Positions 26,304 through 33,733 of a DNA stretch of 34,780 bases are shown piece by piece. Position numbers and translations under genes: made by a program. Source of the stretch: Lachnospiraceae bacterium (GTDB lineage: Bacteria > Bacillota > Clostridia > Lachnospirales > Lachnospiraceae); contig JAFLTG010000026.1 in assembly GCA_022510545.1 (NCBI GenBank), forward strand, positions 1 to 34,780, written 5' to 3'. Every line of letters starts with the position of its first letter. Positions within the stretch are counted from its first letter, which is position 1. The notes under the pieces are model-generated. The model made no database searches. It saw only the letters and a list, made by a program, of their open reading frames with translations, and was not told where the DNA came from.

Positions 26304-26831
26304 TTACATAAGCCCTGCCAAAATAATACTTGCCACAACTCCCGTAACGGTTGACAGGATTGCTCCGGTAAGGGTATAACGAGTTTTGGTTACCTTGGCT
26401 GCCATGTAATAGACCGACATAGTATAAAATACCGTTTCCGTACAGCTCATCATAATAGAGGTGGTCATTCCAAGCAGGGAATCCGGACCATGGTTTTTAA
26501 AAATATCAAGTACCAGACCCGTTGCTGCCGAGGATGAAAACATTTTAATCATAATAAGCGGTACAAGCTCTGAAGAAAATCCAAGATGTTTTGCCACTCC
26601 CGAAAATATACCGGCAAGAAAATCAAGAAATCCGGAGGCGCGCAAAATTCCTACGGCAATCATCAGACCGATTAAGGTTGGCATAATCTGTATTACAGTG
26701 TGAAAACCGTCCTTTGCGCCTTTTATAAAGTCTTCGTATACGTTGGTCTTGGAAGCCAGCCCGTATGCAATTATGTAAAATATGATTACCGGGATAATTA
26801 TATTGGAAAAATGGGTGAAAAGCTGCGTCAT
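26304..26831 (-). CDS. spmB: Spore maturation protein B-like membrane protein
   Basis: A 175-residue integral membrane protein of the nucleoside-recognition (Gate) family. The N-terminal NIIIPVIIFYIIAYGL, then FIKGAKDGFHTVIQIMPTLIGLMIAVGILRASG, and SCTETVFYTMSVYY are diagnostic of SpmB, which with SpmA affects spore core dehydration in Bacillus. The usual spmA partner is not upstream: the 247 bases on that side show no spmA remnant on this strand. The start lacks a good ribosome site, so an altered 5' end is possible. The gene lies 81 bases upstream of the FabT-like gene on the same strand. A role outside sporulation cannot be excluded. Confidence 0.88.
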   Translation of the reverse strand: MTQLFTHFSNIIIPVIIFYIIAYGLASKTNVYEDFIKGAKDGFHTVIQIMPTLIGLMIAVGILRASGFLDFLAGIFSGVAKHLGFSSELVPLIMIKMFSSSAATGLVLDIFKNHGPDSLLGMTTSIMMSCTETVFYTMSVYYMAAKVTKTRYTLTGAILSTVTGVVASIILAGLM

Positions 26832-26970
26832 AGAATGCCTGCATTATTATTCTTTTTAAAATTTATGCGGTAATGGAGGGTTTTATGTGCTTTGCCTCAA
26901 TATGGAACTTTTGCTGTTATGACGCTTGTTATGCAGAGTATAAATATTTATTGCTTTTTACAAGGCTAAG

Positions 26971-26976
26971 TATAAT
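26971..26976 (+). promoter_or_regulatory. Possible -10 box of the response regulator/histidine kinase operon
   Basis: A perfect TATAAT about 100 bases upstream of the response regulator start. The -35 region (TTATTG, 17 bases upstream) is poor, so the promoter may depend on an activator. Confidence 0.35.
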
Positions 26977-27078
26977 AATTACAGTAAGCAGAAATATATT
27001 GAATAAAATAAAAAATTTCACACGTAAGTTTGTTCTTATGACCAAACTTTCAGGTCGAGCACAAATGGGGAGATTAAT

Positions 27079-27825
27079 ATGAATACAATCCTGATCATAG
27101 AAGATGACACCGCTCTGGCAGATGGACTTAAGCGTGCGCTCTCATCCGAGCAAATCAATGCACAGAGCTGTAACAGCATTAATACTGCAAGAAAGCAACT
27201 GGAAGAGAATATCTATTCTTTAATATTGCTGGACATCAATCTTCCTGACGGAAATGGATTTGACTTTCTTAAAGAATCAAAGGCGAAATGTGACACTCCT
27301 GTCATAATTTTGACTGCCAACGATATGGAAAGCGATATTGTATCAGGTCTGGAGTTGGGCGCGGATGATTATATTACCAAACCTTTCAGCCTTGCTATTT
27401 TACGTGCGAGAGTTAATGCACAGCTTCGTAAGCAAATGCCAATAATTGATAACGCTAATGGAACTATTGAAAGCTACGATAATATAAATAACGGAATCAG
27501 TTCCTCATATGACATAAATGGAGATATGAACCATCGCTATGTTTTAGATGACTATATTTTTGATTTTAGAAAAATGGAATTTATTCATGCAGGAACTGCA
27601 ATAGAGCTTAGTAAGACCGAGCAGAAACTTCTGCATATTTTGACTGAAAACGCAGGAGTTACACTCACCCGTGCTCGGTTGATTGATTTTGTCTGGACGG
27701 ATGGTTCGGAGTATGTGGATGAAAATGCGTTGTCTGTTGCTATAAAGAGACTGCGGGACAAGCTTGAAGCCCAAGATTATATTAGGACTGTTTATGGAAT
27801 CGGATATGTTTGGAATGCCGATTGA
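27079..27825 (+). CDS. OmpR-family response regulator
   Basis: A 248-residue two-component regulator. The receiver domain has the acidic pocket E8-D9, phospho-acceptor D52 in LLDINLPDG, T79 in ILTAND and K101 in ITKPFS. An unusually long, Asn-rich linker (about 118-150, NGTIESYDNINNGISSSYDINGDMN) joins it to a C-terminal winged-helix DNA-binding domain (ELSKTEQKLLHILTENAG to IRTVYGIGYVW). It lies 28 bases before the histidine kinase gene, its likely partner. By the common arrangement it should control the ABC transporter genes further right; a direct repeat there is a candidate site. Confidence 0.95.
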   Translation: MNTILIIEDDTALADGLKRALSSEQINAQSCNSINTARKQLEENIYSLILLDINLPDGNGFDFLKESKAKCDTPVIILTANDMESDIVSGLELGADDYITKPFSLAILRARVNAQLRKQMPIIDNANGTIESYDNINNGISSSYDINGDMNHRYVLDDYIFDFRKMEFIHAGTAIELSKTEQKLLHILTENAGVTLTRARLIDFVWTDGSEYVDENALSVAIKRLRDKLEAQDYIRTVYGIGYVWNAD

Positions 27826-27853
27826 AAAATTATAATCTGAGAGGAATTATGTT

Positions 27854-28807
27854 ATGAATATTGTGTATGGCACCTATAGTTTTTATGCAGGTATAATCTG
27901 CACAACACTTGTCATAATTATTGCACTTGTAAATCAAATACGAACTAAAAATACTATGAAACGTATAGACCATATGCTTGATAGTGCGATAGCCGGAACT
28001 TTTAATCCTGAAGAGATTGATGAATCCATGTTATCCTCAATGGAGTTTAAGTTTGGGCGGTATTTAGCCAATGTTGAATTGGAACGTAAAAATGCTGATT
28101 TTGAGAAAAATAAAATTAAGACTTTGATTTCCGATATTTCTCACCAGACCAAAACTCCTATTTCGAATGTAGTTCTCTATTCTGAGCTTCTGCAGGAACA
28201 GGATTTGGATGAAACAAGTTCAGGATATACCCGAGCATTGAATTCTCAAGCGCAGAAACTGAATTTCCTTATTATCTCATTAATAAAAATGTCCCGATTG
28301 GAAACAGGTATATTGGCCTTGAATCCCAAACCGGAACTTTTGACACCGCTTCTTGAAGAGGTATATATACAGCTTGCGCCCAAAGCGGCCAGTAAGGGTT
28401 TGGAGTTTAATATCGTTTTCCCTGATGAAAATATTAAAGTTATTTACGATGCCAAATGGACTTTGGAAGCTATATGCAATATTGTTGACAATGCAATTAA
28501 ATATACCGAAACAGGCAGTGTTACTATAGAAGTTATTGTCTATGAAATATTCTGCTGTATCAGGATTACTGATACAGGAATTGGAATCTCCGAAGAGGAA
28601 CAGGCACAGATTTTCAGGCGGTTTTATCGCTCGCCGCAGGCATCCGGTACGGAAGGTGTGGGTATCGGGTTGTATCTTGCGAGGGAGATAATTGCTAAAG
28701 AAGGAGGGTATATCAAGCTTTCTTCTATGCCGGGAAAAGGGGCTGCTTTTTCTGTATTTTTACCGTTAGAATTACCTTGCTTTTCTTTTTCGAATATGAT
28801 AAAGTAA
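27854..28807 (+). CDS. Sensor histidine kinase, short membrane type
   Basis: A 317-residue kinase with a single hydrophobic N-terminal segment (about 9-28) and no extracellular domain, like kinases that sense through a partner ABC transporter. The H box is SDISHQTKTPISN with His97. The catalytic part has the N box NIVDNAIKYTETG, G1 DTGIGIS and G2 GVGIGLYLAREI. It phosphorylates the response regulator encoded just upstream. The 3' end of the gene contains promoter-like bases for a possible antitoxin RNA. The cognate ABC transporter is probably the one at 30247-33653, now separated by a toxin-like gene and an unknown gene. Confidence 0.94.
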   Translation: MNIVYGTYSFYAGIICTTLVIIIALVNQIRTKNTMKRIDHMLDSAIAGTFNPEEIDESMLSSMEFKFGRYLANVELERKNADFEKNKIKTLISDISHQTKTPISNVVLYSELLQEQDLDETSSGYTRALNSQAQKLNFLIISLIKMSRLETGILALNPKPELLTPLLEEVYIQLAPKAASKGLEFNIVFPDENIKVIYDAKWTLEAICNIVDNAIKYTETGSVTIEVIVYEIFCCIRITDTGIGISEEEQAQIFRRFYRSPQASGTEGVGIGLYLAREIIAKEGGYIKLSSMPGKGAAFSVFLPLELPCFSFSNMIK

Positions 28808-28810
28808 CAG

Positions 28811-28915
28811 TATAAGTAGGGAAAGCCACAGAAGCGGCTCTACCCTCCAAATAGCATTAACGTGTTACAAAGCAACAGCCGTCAGCTACTGTGAATAGTT
28901 GGCGGCTATTTTCTA
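28811..28915 (+). ncRNA. Candidate antisense antitoxin RNA of the holin-like toxin locus
   Basis: A TATAAG box (28811-28816, poor -35) is followed by a stretch starting near 28820 and ending in a good stem-loop with ATTTTCT tail (28877-28915), giving an RNA of about 95 bases with no open frame of note. It contains ACCCTCC (28842-28848), complementary to the toxin ribosome site and to the toxin leader hairpin, and it shares the terminator stem with the toxin message. This is the geometry of Fst/RNAII antitoxins, but transcription is unproven. Confidence 0.45.
28877..28907. terminator. Bidirectional terminator containing the toxin stop codon
   Basis: A 12-bp stem (two G-T pairs) with a 7-base loop. 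On the plus strand ATTTTCT follows, the better tail; on the minus strand GTTGCTTTG follows. The TAG stop codon of the toxin gene (28906-28908) lies at its edge. Confidence 0.65.
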
Positions 28916-28995
28916 CCCTTAATAATCTGATAAATCAGACTAATAAGAGCTACAATGAACGTACAGAACAAAAAGAAATCCTGATATGTAATCAT
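28906..28995 (-). CDS. Small holin-like toxin peptide (type I toxin-antitoxin, Hol_Tox-like)
   Basis: A 29-residue peptide, MITYQDFFLFCTFIVALISL followed by a short basic tail ending KGRK. One membrane helix covers about residues 6-25. Length, N-terminal polar MxTY, single helix and lysine/arginine tail match the putative holin-like toxin family of Firmicutes (TxpA/BsrG/Fst-like type I toxins), which depolarise or disturb the membrane when made in excess. The start is fixed by a very strong AAGGAGGG seven bases upstream; the frame is open to 29109 but only through the leader. Leader hairpin, candidate antisense RNA and bidirectional terminator surround it. Toxicity is inference from family features. 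Confidence 0.78.
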   Translation of the reverse strand: MITYQDFFLFCTFIVALISLIYQIIKGRK

Positions 28996-29019
28996 TGTAT
29001 CACCCTCCTTTCTTTCGTC

Positions 29020-29040
29020 CGGAGGGCTTAGAACCCTCCG
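29020..29040 (-). promoter_or_regulatory. Leader hairpin upstream of the toxin ribosome site
   Basis: CGGAGGG and CCCTCCG form a perfect 7-bp stem with a 7-base loop in the toxin leader. Its CCCTCC strand is also complementary to the toxin ribosome site (29002-29008), so the leader could switch between two pairings. Confidence 0.6.
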
Positions 29041-29089
29041 AAACATAAGAGGGTAAAGCCGCCTTGGCTCTGTGGTTTCCCATATGGTA

Positions 29090-29118
29090 AATATATCACA
29101 ATTACTCAAACACTACAA
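29090..29118 (-). promoter_or_regulatory. Predicted promoter of the toxin gene
   Basis: On the minus strand TTGTAG (29113-29118), exactly 17 bases, then TATATT (29090-29095). The predicted start, near 29083, coincides with the outer end of the inverted-repeat arm and gives a leader of about 88 bases. Confidence 0.6.
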
Positions 29119-29151
29119 TATGTATTTATTGACGAAATTTCGTTTGCCGAT

Positions 29152-30030
29152 TTATTCCACCAGCTCCACTTCAATACCATCCGATACCTCGGCTGTTGTC
29201 AAATCGACACCCATATAAGCAAGCAGCTCACCATCCTTATAGGCACTAAAAACTATCCCAACCGGTGCAACATCACTCGTTTCCGTAATTGTGGCTGAAT
29301 ACACTATTACTCCGTCCTGTTCATAAGTACCGCTTAATGAGAACATTGAATAGTTCTCACCTGCGAATTTTTCCTGAATAAATTTCTCTGCATATTCTTC
29401 CATGGCAGAATATTCATCTATACAATAATGAAACTGTCTTGTATTCAGATTAATAACTCCCAGATCATATGCACTTCCCGATTTAATATATATATTATTT
29501 CCTATGCGATAGCACACATCAACCCATACAAATTCCCCATATGGTTCAATTGTATAAGGCGTCACATTATAATCTTTTGGATCATCCATAGAGAAGTCAA
29601 TAAGAAGCAGCTGAGGATTCCTTACTACCGGCTCCATTCCGCTTGGGGTTGGATTAAAGTCATTTAGACAAGCATATGCTCTGTTTTCTCCCTCTCGGTG
29701 AAAAACACCTACAGCCATCCATGCCCATTCCTGTGAATCGGTGAGTTCATCTTTCAAATCAAATGGGTAGTATTCTCCATCAATATAGCAGGTAAACACT
29801 TTATCCTCATAGGCTCCTACTCCAATGCTGTACTCCCACCATTTGCTCATGGAATAAAACATCGTTTCCCTTATATCATCCCGTGATGTTTCTATTTCTT
29901 TAACTATTGGGGCAAAATATTCCGGATATATAGTTTTTCCTTCTGTGTAAGAAGTCATTAGCAAGCCTGACGCTACACCTGCTACACAGATAATTAGCAA
30001 AACTGATATCACTATTCTATACTTTTTCAT
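29152..30030 (-). CDS. Membrane-anchored extracellular protein of unknown function
   Basis: A 292-residue protein I do not recognise. It starts MKKYRIVISVLLIICVAGVASG, a signal anchor or uncleaved signal peptide with no lipobox cysteine in the right place. The rest is hydrophilic and looks like one secreted domain, with aromatic- and acid-rich stretches (MFYSMSKWWEYSIGVGAYEDK, CYIDGEYYPFDLKDE) and a C-terminal beta-rich half (TYEQDGVIVYSATITETSD). The start at 30030 has AGAGG seven bases upstream; an ATG six bases earlier is too close to that site. A strong promoter lies upstream. It stands divergent from the ABC transporter genes. A role in sensing or resistance linked to them is only inference. 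Confidence 0.75.
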   Translation of the reverse strand: MKKYRIVISVLLIICVAGVASGLLMTSYTEGKTIYPEYFAPIVKEIETSRDDIRETMFYSMSKWWEYSIGVGAYEDKVFTCYIDGEYYPFDLKDELTDSQEWAWMAVGVFHREGENRAYACLNDFNPTPSGMEPVVRNPQLLLIDFSMDDPKDYNVTPYTIEPYGEFVWVDVCYRIGNNIYIKSGSAYDLGVINLNTRQFHYCIDEYSAMEEYAEKFIQEKFAGENYSMFSLSGTYEQDGVIVYSATITETSDVAPVGIVFSAYKDGELLAYMGVDLTTAEVSDGIEVELVE

Positions 30031-30065
30031 AAACATTCCTCTCGGCTAATTTAATATTTAATATT

Positions 30066-30093
30066 ATTATAGCCGAATGGGTATATATATCAA
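30066..30093 (-). promoter_or_regulatory. Predicted promoter of the membrane-anchored unknown gene
   Basis: On the minus strand TTGATA (30088-30093), 16 bases, perfect TATAAT (30066-30071), about 36 bases upstream of the start codon. Confidence 0.65.
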
Positions 30094-30151
30094 TTGATTT
30101 TATTGAGAATATATGAAATATGCCATATTAAATTAATTCTTTCAAAACTGT

Positions 30152-30180
30152 AAGATTCTTTTTCCCACAGGAAAGATTCT
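30152..30180 (+). promoter_or_regulatory. Direct repeat, candidate response-regulator site before the ABC transporter genes
   Basis: AAGATTCT occurs at 30152-30159 and again at 30173-30180, exactly 21 bases (two helical turns) apart. A possible -10 TACAAT lies at 30217-30222 with no good -35 box. This is the geometry of a promoter activated by an OmpR-type regulator. Confidence 0.5.
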
Positions 30181-30246
30181 GGAAAGAATAAGCTGGTAAA
30201 ATTCATTTATAAAAGATACAATTATTTTTTATAAAGGAGAAAAACT

Positions 30247-30936
30247 ATGAGCATTTTATCTACATCCAATCTCAAGAAAATTTACGGCAGCGGCGAAAAT
30301 GAAGTAAATGCATTGGCCGGTGTCAATATTGAAGTGGAGAAGGGCGAGTTTGTTGCAGTAGTCGGAACAAGCGGCAGCGGCAAATCCACACTCCTTCATA
30401 TGCTTGGCGGACTGGATAGGCCTACCAGTGGCAGTGTCACTGTTGACGGAAAGGATATTTTTTCGTTAAAAGATGAGGAGCTTACGATTTTCCGCAGGCG
30501 CAAAATCGGCTTTGTTTTTCAGAATTATAATCTGGTACCTGTACTAAATGTTTATGAAAATATTGTACTGCCCATACAGCTTGACGGCGGTACTATAGAT
30601 AAGAAATACATCGATTCAATTATAGAAACTCTGGGCTTACAGAGTAAGCTTCAAAACCTTTCCAACAATCTCTCAGGCGGTCAGCAGCAGCGTGTTGCTA
30701 TTGCCCGCGCGCTTGCTTCTAAGCCGGCTATCATCCTTGCAGATGAACCCACCGGAAATCTCGACAGCAAAACGTCGCAGGATGTAATGGGACTTCTTAA
30801 GATTACCAGCCAGAAATTTTCACAGACTATTGTGATGATTACTCACAATGAAGAAATTGCACAGCTTTCTGACAGGATCATACGTATTGAAGATGGACGT
30901 ATCATAGGTAAGTCCGGTACGAATGCCGCAGTTTGA
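30247..30936 (+). CDS. ABC transporter ATP-binding protein (MacB/LolD/BceA type)
   Basis: A 229-residue ATPase. Walker A GTSGSGKST lies at 40-48, followed by LLHMLGGLDRPTSGSV; the Q loop is in FVFQNYNLVPVLNVYENI, the signature is LSGGQQQRVAIARAL and Walker B is AIILADEPTGNLDSKT. These are marks of the MacB/LolD/BceA family that works with FtsX-type permeases in peptide export, lipoprotein release or antimicrobial-peptide resistance. AAAGGAG is well placed before the ATG. The permease gene follows after 56 bases. Regulation by the two-component system upstream is likely, given the 21-base direct repeat in the promoter region. Confidence 0.95.
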   Translation: MSILSTSNLKKIYGSGENEVNALAGVNIEVEKGEFVAVVGTSGSGKSTLLHMLGGLDRPTSGSVTVDGKDIFSLKDEELTIFRRRKIGFVFQNYNLVPVLNVYENIVLPIQLDGGTIDKKYIDSIIETLGLQSKLQNLSNNLSGGQQQRVAIARALASKPAIILADEPTGNLDSKTSQDVMGLLKITSQKFSQTIVMITHNEEIAQLSDRIIRIEDGRIIGKSGTNAAV

Positions 30937-30992
30937 GAGGATGTATAATCCATTGCGAATAATGCAGTTAGAAAGAAAGGGATGGTATCAAG

Positions 30993-33653
30993 ATGAACAT
31001 TAATGTTTCCAATAGAAAGTGTATACGCAATATAAGTTTTAAAAGCATGAAGTCTTCTAAAACAAGAAATATAATCGCTATAATTGCAATTGCGCTGACC
31101 GCAGTTTTATTTACCGCACTTTTTACTATAGCAATGTCTATTCTTTACGGTATCGAACAGTCCAATTTCCGTATGGTAGGCGGTTATAGTCATGGCTGTT
31201 TTAAATATCTGAGTAAAGAGCAGGTTGAGGAACTGTGTGATGATCCACTTATACAGGAGTATGGCGTCAGGTGTGTTGTCGGAATGCCTGAGAAGGAGCC
31301 TTTTAATAAAGCTCATGTGGAAGTGAGCTGGGCCAGTGAAAATGATACAAAGTATTCGTTTTTGAATCCCAAAGAAGGACGTTTTCCAAGGGAAGGCACT
31401 AACGAAGCCGCAACGGATACAAGGGTGCTTTCTCTGCTTGGAATAGAACCTGAAATAGGCGCGGAATTTACCATTACCATTAATGCCGACAGAAGCGAGA
31501 CCACAGAGACTTTCACTTTATGCGGCTGGTGGGAATATGATAGTGCCATTGTTGCAAGCCATGTGATAATACCTGAAAGCCGTATGGAAGAAATACTGGC
31601 AAAACCGAATGTACAACTGGCAGAAGGCAGTATTTTAGGTACTTATACTCTGGATGTGATGTTTAAGAATGATTCTCATATTGAGCAAGATTTGCTGACG
31701 ATTCTGGAACGCCATGGTTATCAATCGGAAGACCCGGCAGAAGATAACTATATTGCGATAGGTGTAAACTGGGGGTATATGGGGGCACAGCTTTCGGACA
31801 GTCTTGATCTGGCAACAGCCCTGTCCATGATAGCAATGCTGCTTTTAATATTATTTACAGGGTATTTGATAATCTATAATGTATTTCAGATTTCCGTATC
31901 CAATGATATTCGTTTCTATGGATTGCTTAAGACTATAGGCTGTACGGGACGGCAACTCAGGCGTATGGTATTTTTGCAGGCACTCTTTTTATCAGCGGTA
32001 GGTATTCCCATAGGACTGCTTATAGGCTGGGGAATCGGGGCTGTACTTACACCTGTTGTAATATCCAATTTAAACGGAGTAGTGCAGGGAAGCCTGTCAG
32101 TCAATCCTTGGATTTTCATTGCTTCCGCCATATTCTCGCTTGTTACTGTTACAATTTCATGCCTCAAACCAGGCAGAATGGCAGCTAAAGTATCTCCAAT
32201 CGAGGCACTGCGCTATTCGGATGGATTAAGCAGTAAAAAAGTTACGCGAAAAGCTAAAAACGGAGCCTCAATCTATAAAATGGCATTAGCAAACATGAAT
32301 AGAAACCGTAAAAAAACAGCAGTTACTATTATCTCACTCTCATTGGCAGTAGTCATATTGACTACTACGGTCACTTTTGTCAAGGGTTTTGATATAGATA
32401 AATATATAGGTACCAGAATGAATGTAGACTATATGATTGCCGATGCGGCATATTTCCAGGTTACGGGGCCTTCCTGGAATATCAACCAGGAGCTTGACGA
32501 AAATGTAATAGATATTATAAACGAGCAGGAAGGCATTGCAGAGAGCGGACGTACTTATGGTCAAACCGTCATGGCGGGAAATCTTATCACAGAGGAACAT
32601 CTGCGCAATTTATATGGGAAGTTCGGATTAAGTCCTTATGCTGACGAGGCAGTTGAAGGAGCGGAGGAAATAGATGGTTTACTTCTAAATGGTGTGGATC
32701 TTTATGGCATGGAGCCGTTTTGTTTAGACCGGCTTAACCTTATTGACGGAGACATTACCAAGCTCTATGGTGACGGCAATTATATAGCTGCGGTTTATAT
32801 TGCCGATGACTACGATAATGTAATCCCGGATACTAACTGGGCAAACCTTGGAGATACTGTTTCAATAAGGTACGAAGACGAATTTGAATTCTACAATCCT
32901 GAAAACGGCAGAGTTTACGATGACGTATATAATATCGGTCCAAATGACCCATACCGCATGCGTGTTACTAAATTCCGCGATATAGAATATGAGGTTGCTG
33001 CAGTAGTTACAATTCCACATTCACTCAGCTATCGCCACTATGGTATGTATGATGTCTTTGTACTGGGTGCTGAGACTTTTATACGAGATACCGGAAGTGA
33101 TGCGGTTATGTATTATGCGTTTAATATGGAAGAAAATGCACCGGGTGATATGGAAAGTTATATGGAGAACTTAACCGAAAATGTAATGACACAGTATGAT
33201 TATGAAAGCAGACAGACATATACAGAAGATTTTGCTTCATTTATGAATATGTTTATGATTCTGGGAAGTGTTCTCAGCTTTATCGTTGGATTTATAGGTA
33301 TACTCAACTTCCTAAATGCTTTTCTTACAAGCATTGTTACAAGACACAGGGAATTTGCCGTGCTACAGGCAGTGGGTATGACCGGCAGTCAGCTTAAAAG
33401 AATGCTTATTGCAGAAGGTGAAATACTTACACTGGGCTCAGTGTTGTTTTCTTTCGTATTGATTGTGGTTACAAGACCACTGTTTTCAAAAGTTATGGAA
33501 AGTATGTTTTGGTTTTTTAGTTATCATTTTACCGTAATTCCGTTTGCGGTGGTTACGCCGATATTTGCAATATTGGGATTGGTTCTTCCTCTGATCACTT
33601 ATCGCTACACTTCCGGCAAGTCGATAGTTGAGAGGCTTAGGGAAGCGGAATAG
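30993..33653 (+). CDS. ABC transporter permease with two FtsX domains, 886 residues
   Basis: A large permease. After an N-terminal membrane segment (about 28-52) comes an extracellular region of about 220 residues. The first FtsX domain follows (about 268-402, containing FYGLLKTIGCTGRQLRRMVFLQALFLSAVGIPIGLL). After another membrane segment (about 442-463) there is a second, larger extracellular region rich in acidic and aromatic residues (about 465-750). The C-terminal FtsX domain (about 755-880) contains REFAVLQAVGMTGSQLKRMLIAEGE. The doubled plan resembles MacB-like/ABC3 exporters of Gram-positive bacteria, often tied to two-component systems for peptide or envelope-stress response. AGAAAGGGATGG precedes the start. 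The substrate is unknown. Confidence 0.93.
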   Translation: MNINVSNRKCIRNISFKSMKSSKTRNIIAIIAIALTAVLFTALFTIAMSILYGIEQSNFRMVGGYSHGCFKYLSKEQVEELCDDPLIQEYGVRCVVGMPEKEPFNKAHVEVSWASENDTKYSFLNPKEGRFPREGTNEAATDTRVLSLLGIEPEIGAEFTITINADRSETTETFTLCGWWEYDSAIVASHVIIPESRMEEILAKPNVQLAEGSILGTYTLDVMFKNDSHIEQDLLTILERHGYQSEDPAEDNYIAIGVNWGYMGAQLSDSLDLATALSMIAMLLLILFTGYLIIYNVFQISVSNDIRFYGLLKTIGCTGRQLRRMVFLQALFLSAVGIPIGLLIGWGIGAVLTPVVISNLNGVVQGSLSVNPWIFIASAIFSLVTVTISCLKPGRMAAKVSPIEALRYSDGLSSKKVTRKAKNGASIYKMALANMNRNRKKTAVTIISLSLAVVILTTTVTFVKGFDIDKYIGTRMNVDYMIADAAYFQVTGPSWNINQELDENVIDIINEQEGIAESGRTYGQTVMAGNLITEEHLRNLYGKFGLSPYADEAVEGAEEIDGLLLNGVDLYGMEPFCLDRLNLIDGDITKLYGDGNYIAAVYIADDYDNVIPDTNWANLGDTVSIRYEDEFEFYNPENGRVYDDVYNIGPNDPYRMRVTKFRDIEYEVAAVVTIPHSLSYRHYGMYDVFVLGAETFIRDTGSDAVMYYAFNMEENAPGDMESYMENLTENVMTQYDYESRQTYTEDFASFMNMFMILGSVLSFIVGFIGILNFLNAFLTSIVTRHREFAVLQAVGMTGSQLKRMLIAEGEILTLGSVLFSFVLIVVTRPLFSKVMESMFWFFSYHFTVIPFAVVTPIFAILGLVLPLITYRYTSGKSIVERLREAE

Positions 33654-33683
33654 GATGCGTTTGACCGAATCAGACTAATGACA

Positions 33684-33714
33684 TAAAAAGGGCCACCGGC
33701 AAGTCCGGTGGTCC
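33684..33714 (-). terminator. Terminator of the chemotaxis receptor gene
   Basis: In minus-strand sense GGACCACCGG, a 5-base loop and CCGGTGGCC form a GC-rich stem followed by CTTTTTATG. It lies between the convergent permease and chemoreceptor genes and may act on both. Confidence 0.85.
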
Positions 33715-33733
33715 GTATAACCCTATAATACTT

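Larger units (their letters stand above)
28819..29081. repeat. Long imperfect inverted repeat flanking the toxin gene
   Basis: The arm at 28819-28848 (GGGAAAGCCACAGAAGCGGC then TCTACCCTCC) is matched in reverse complement by 29048-29081, with one single-base insertion, one short insertion and a few mismatches. No target-site duplication is visible outside the arms. In a read-through toxin message the two ends could pair. Confidence 0.75.

Noticed and set aside
26845..27078. A degraded spmA gene upstream of spmB
   Set aside because: Reading the minus strand in all frames gives frequent stops and no SpmA-like stretch.
28819..29081. The toxin region as a classical insertion sequence or MITE
   Set aside because: No transposase and no flanking target duplication could be seen; the inverted arms coincide with the predicted toxin RNA start and may be RNA elements. 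Left open in the findings.
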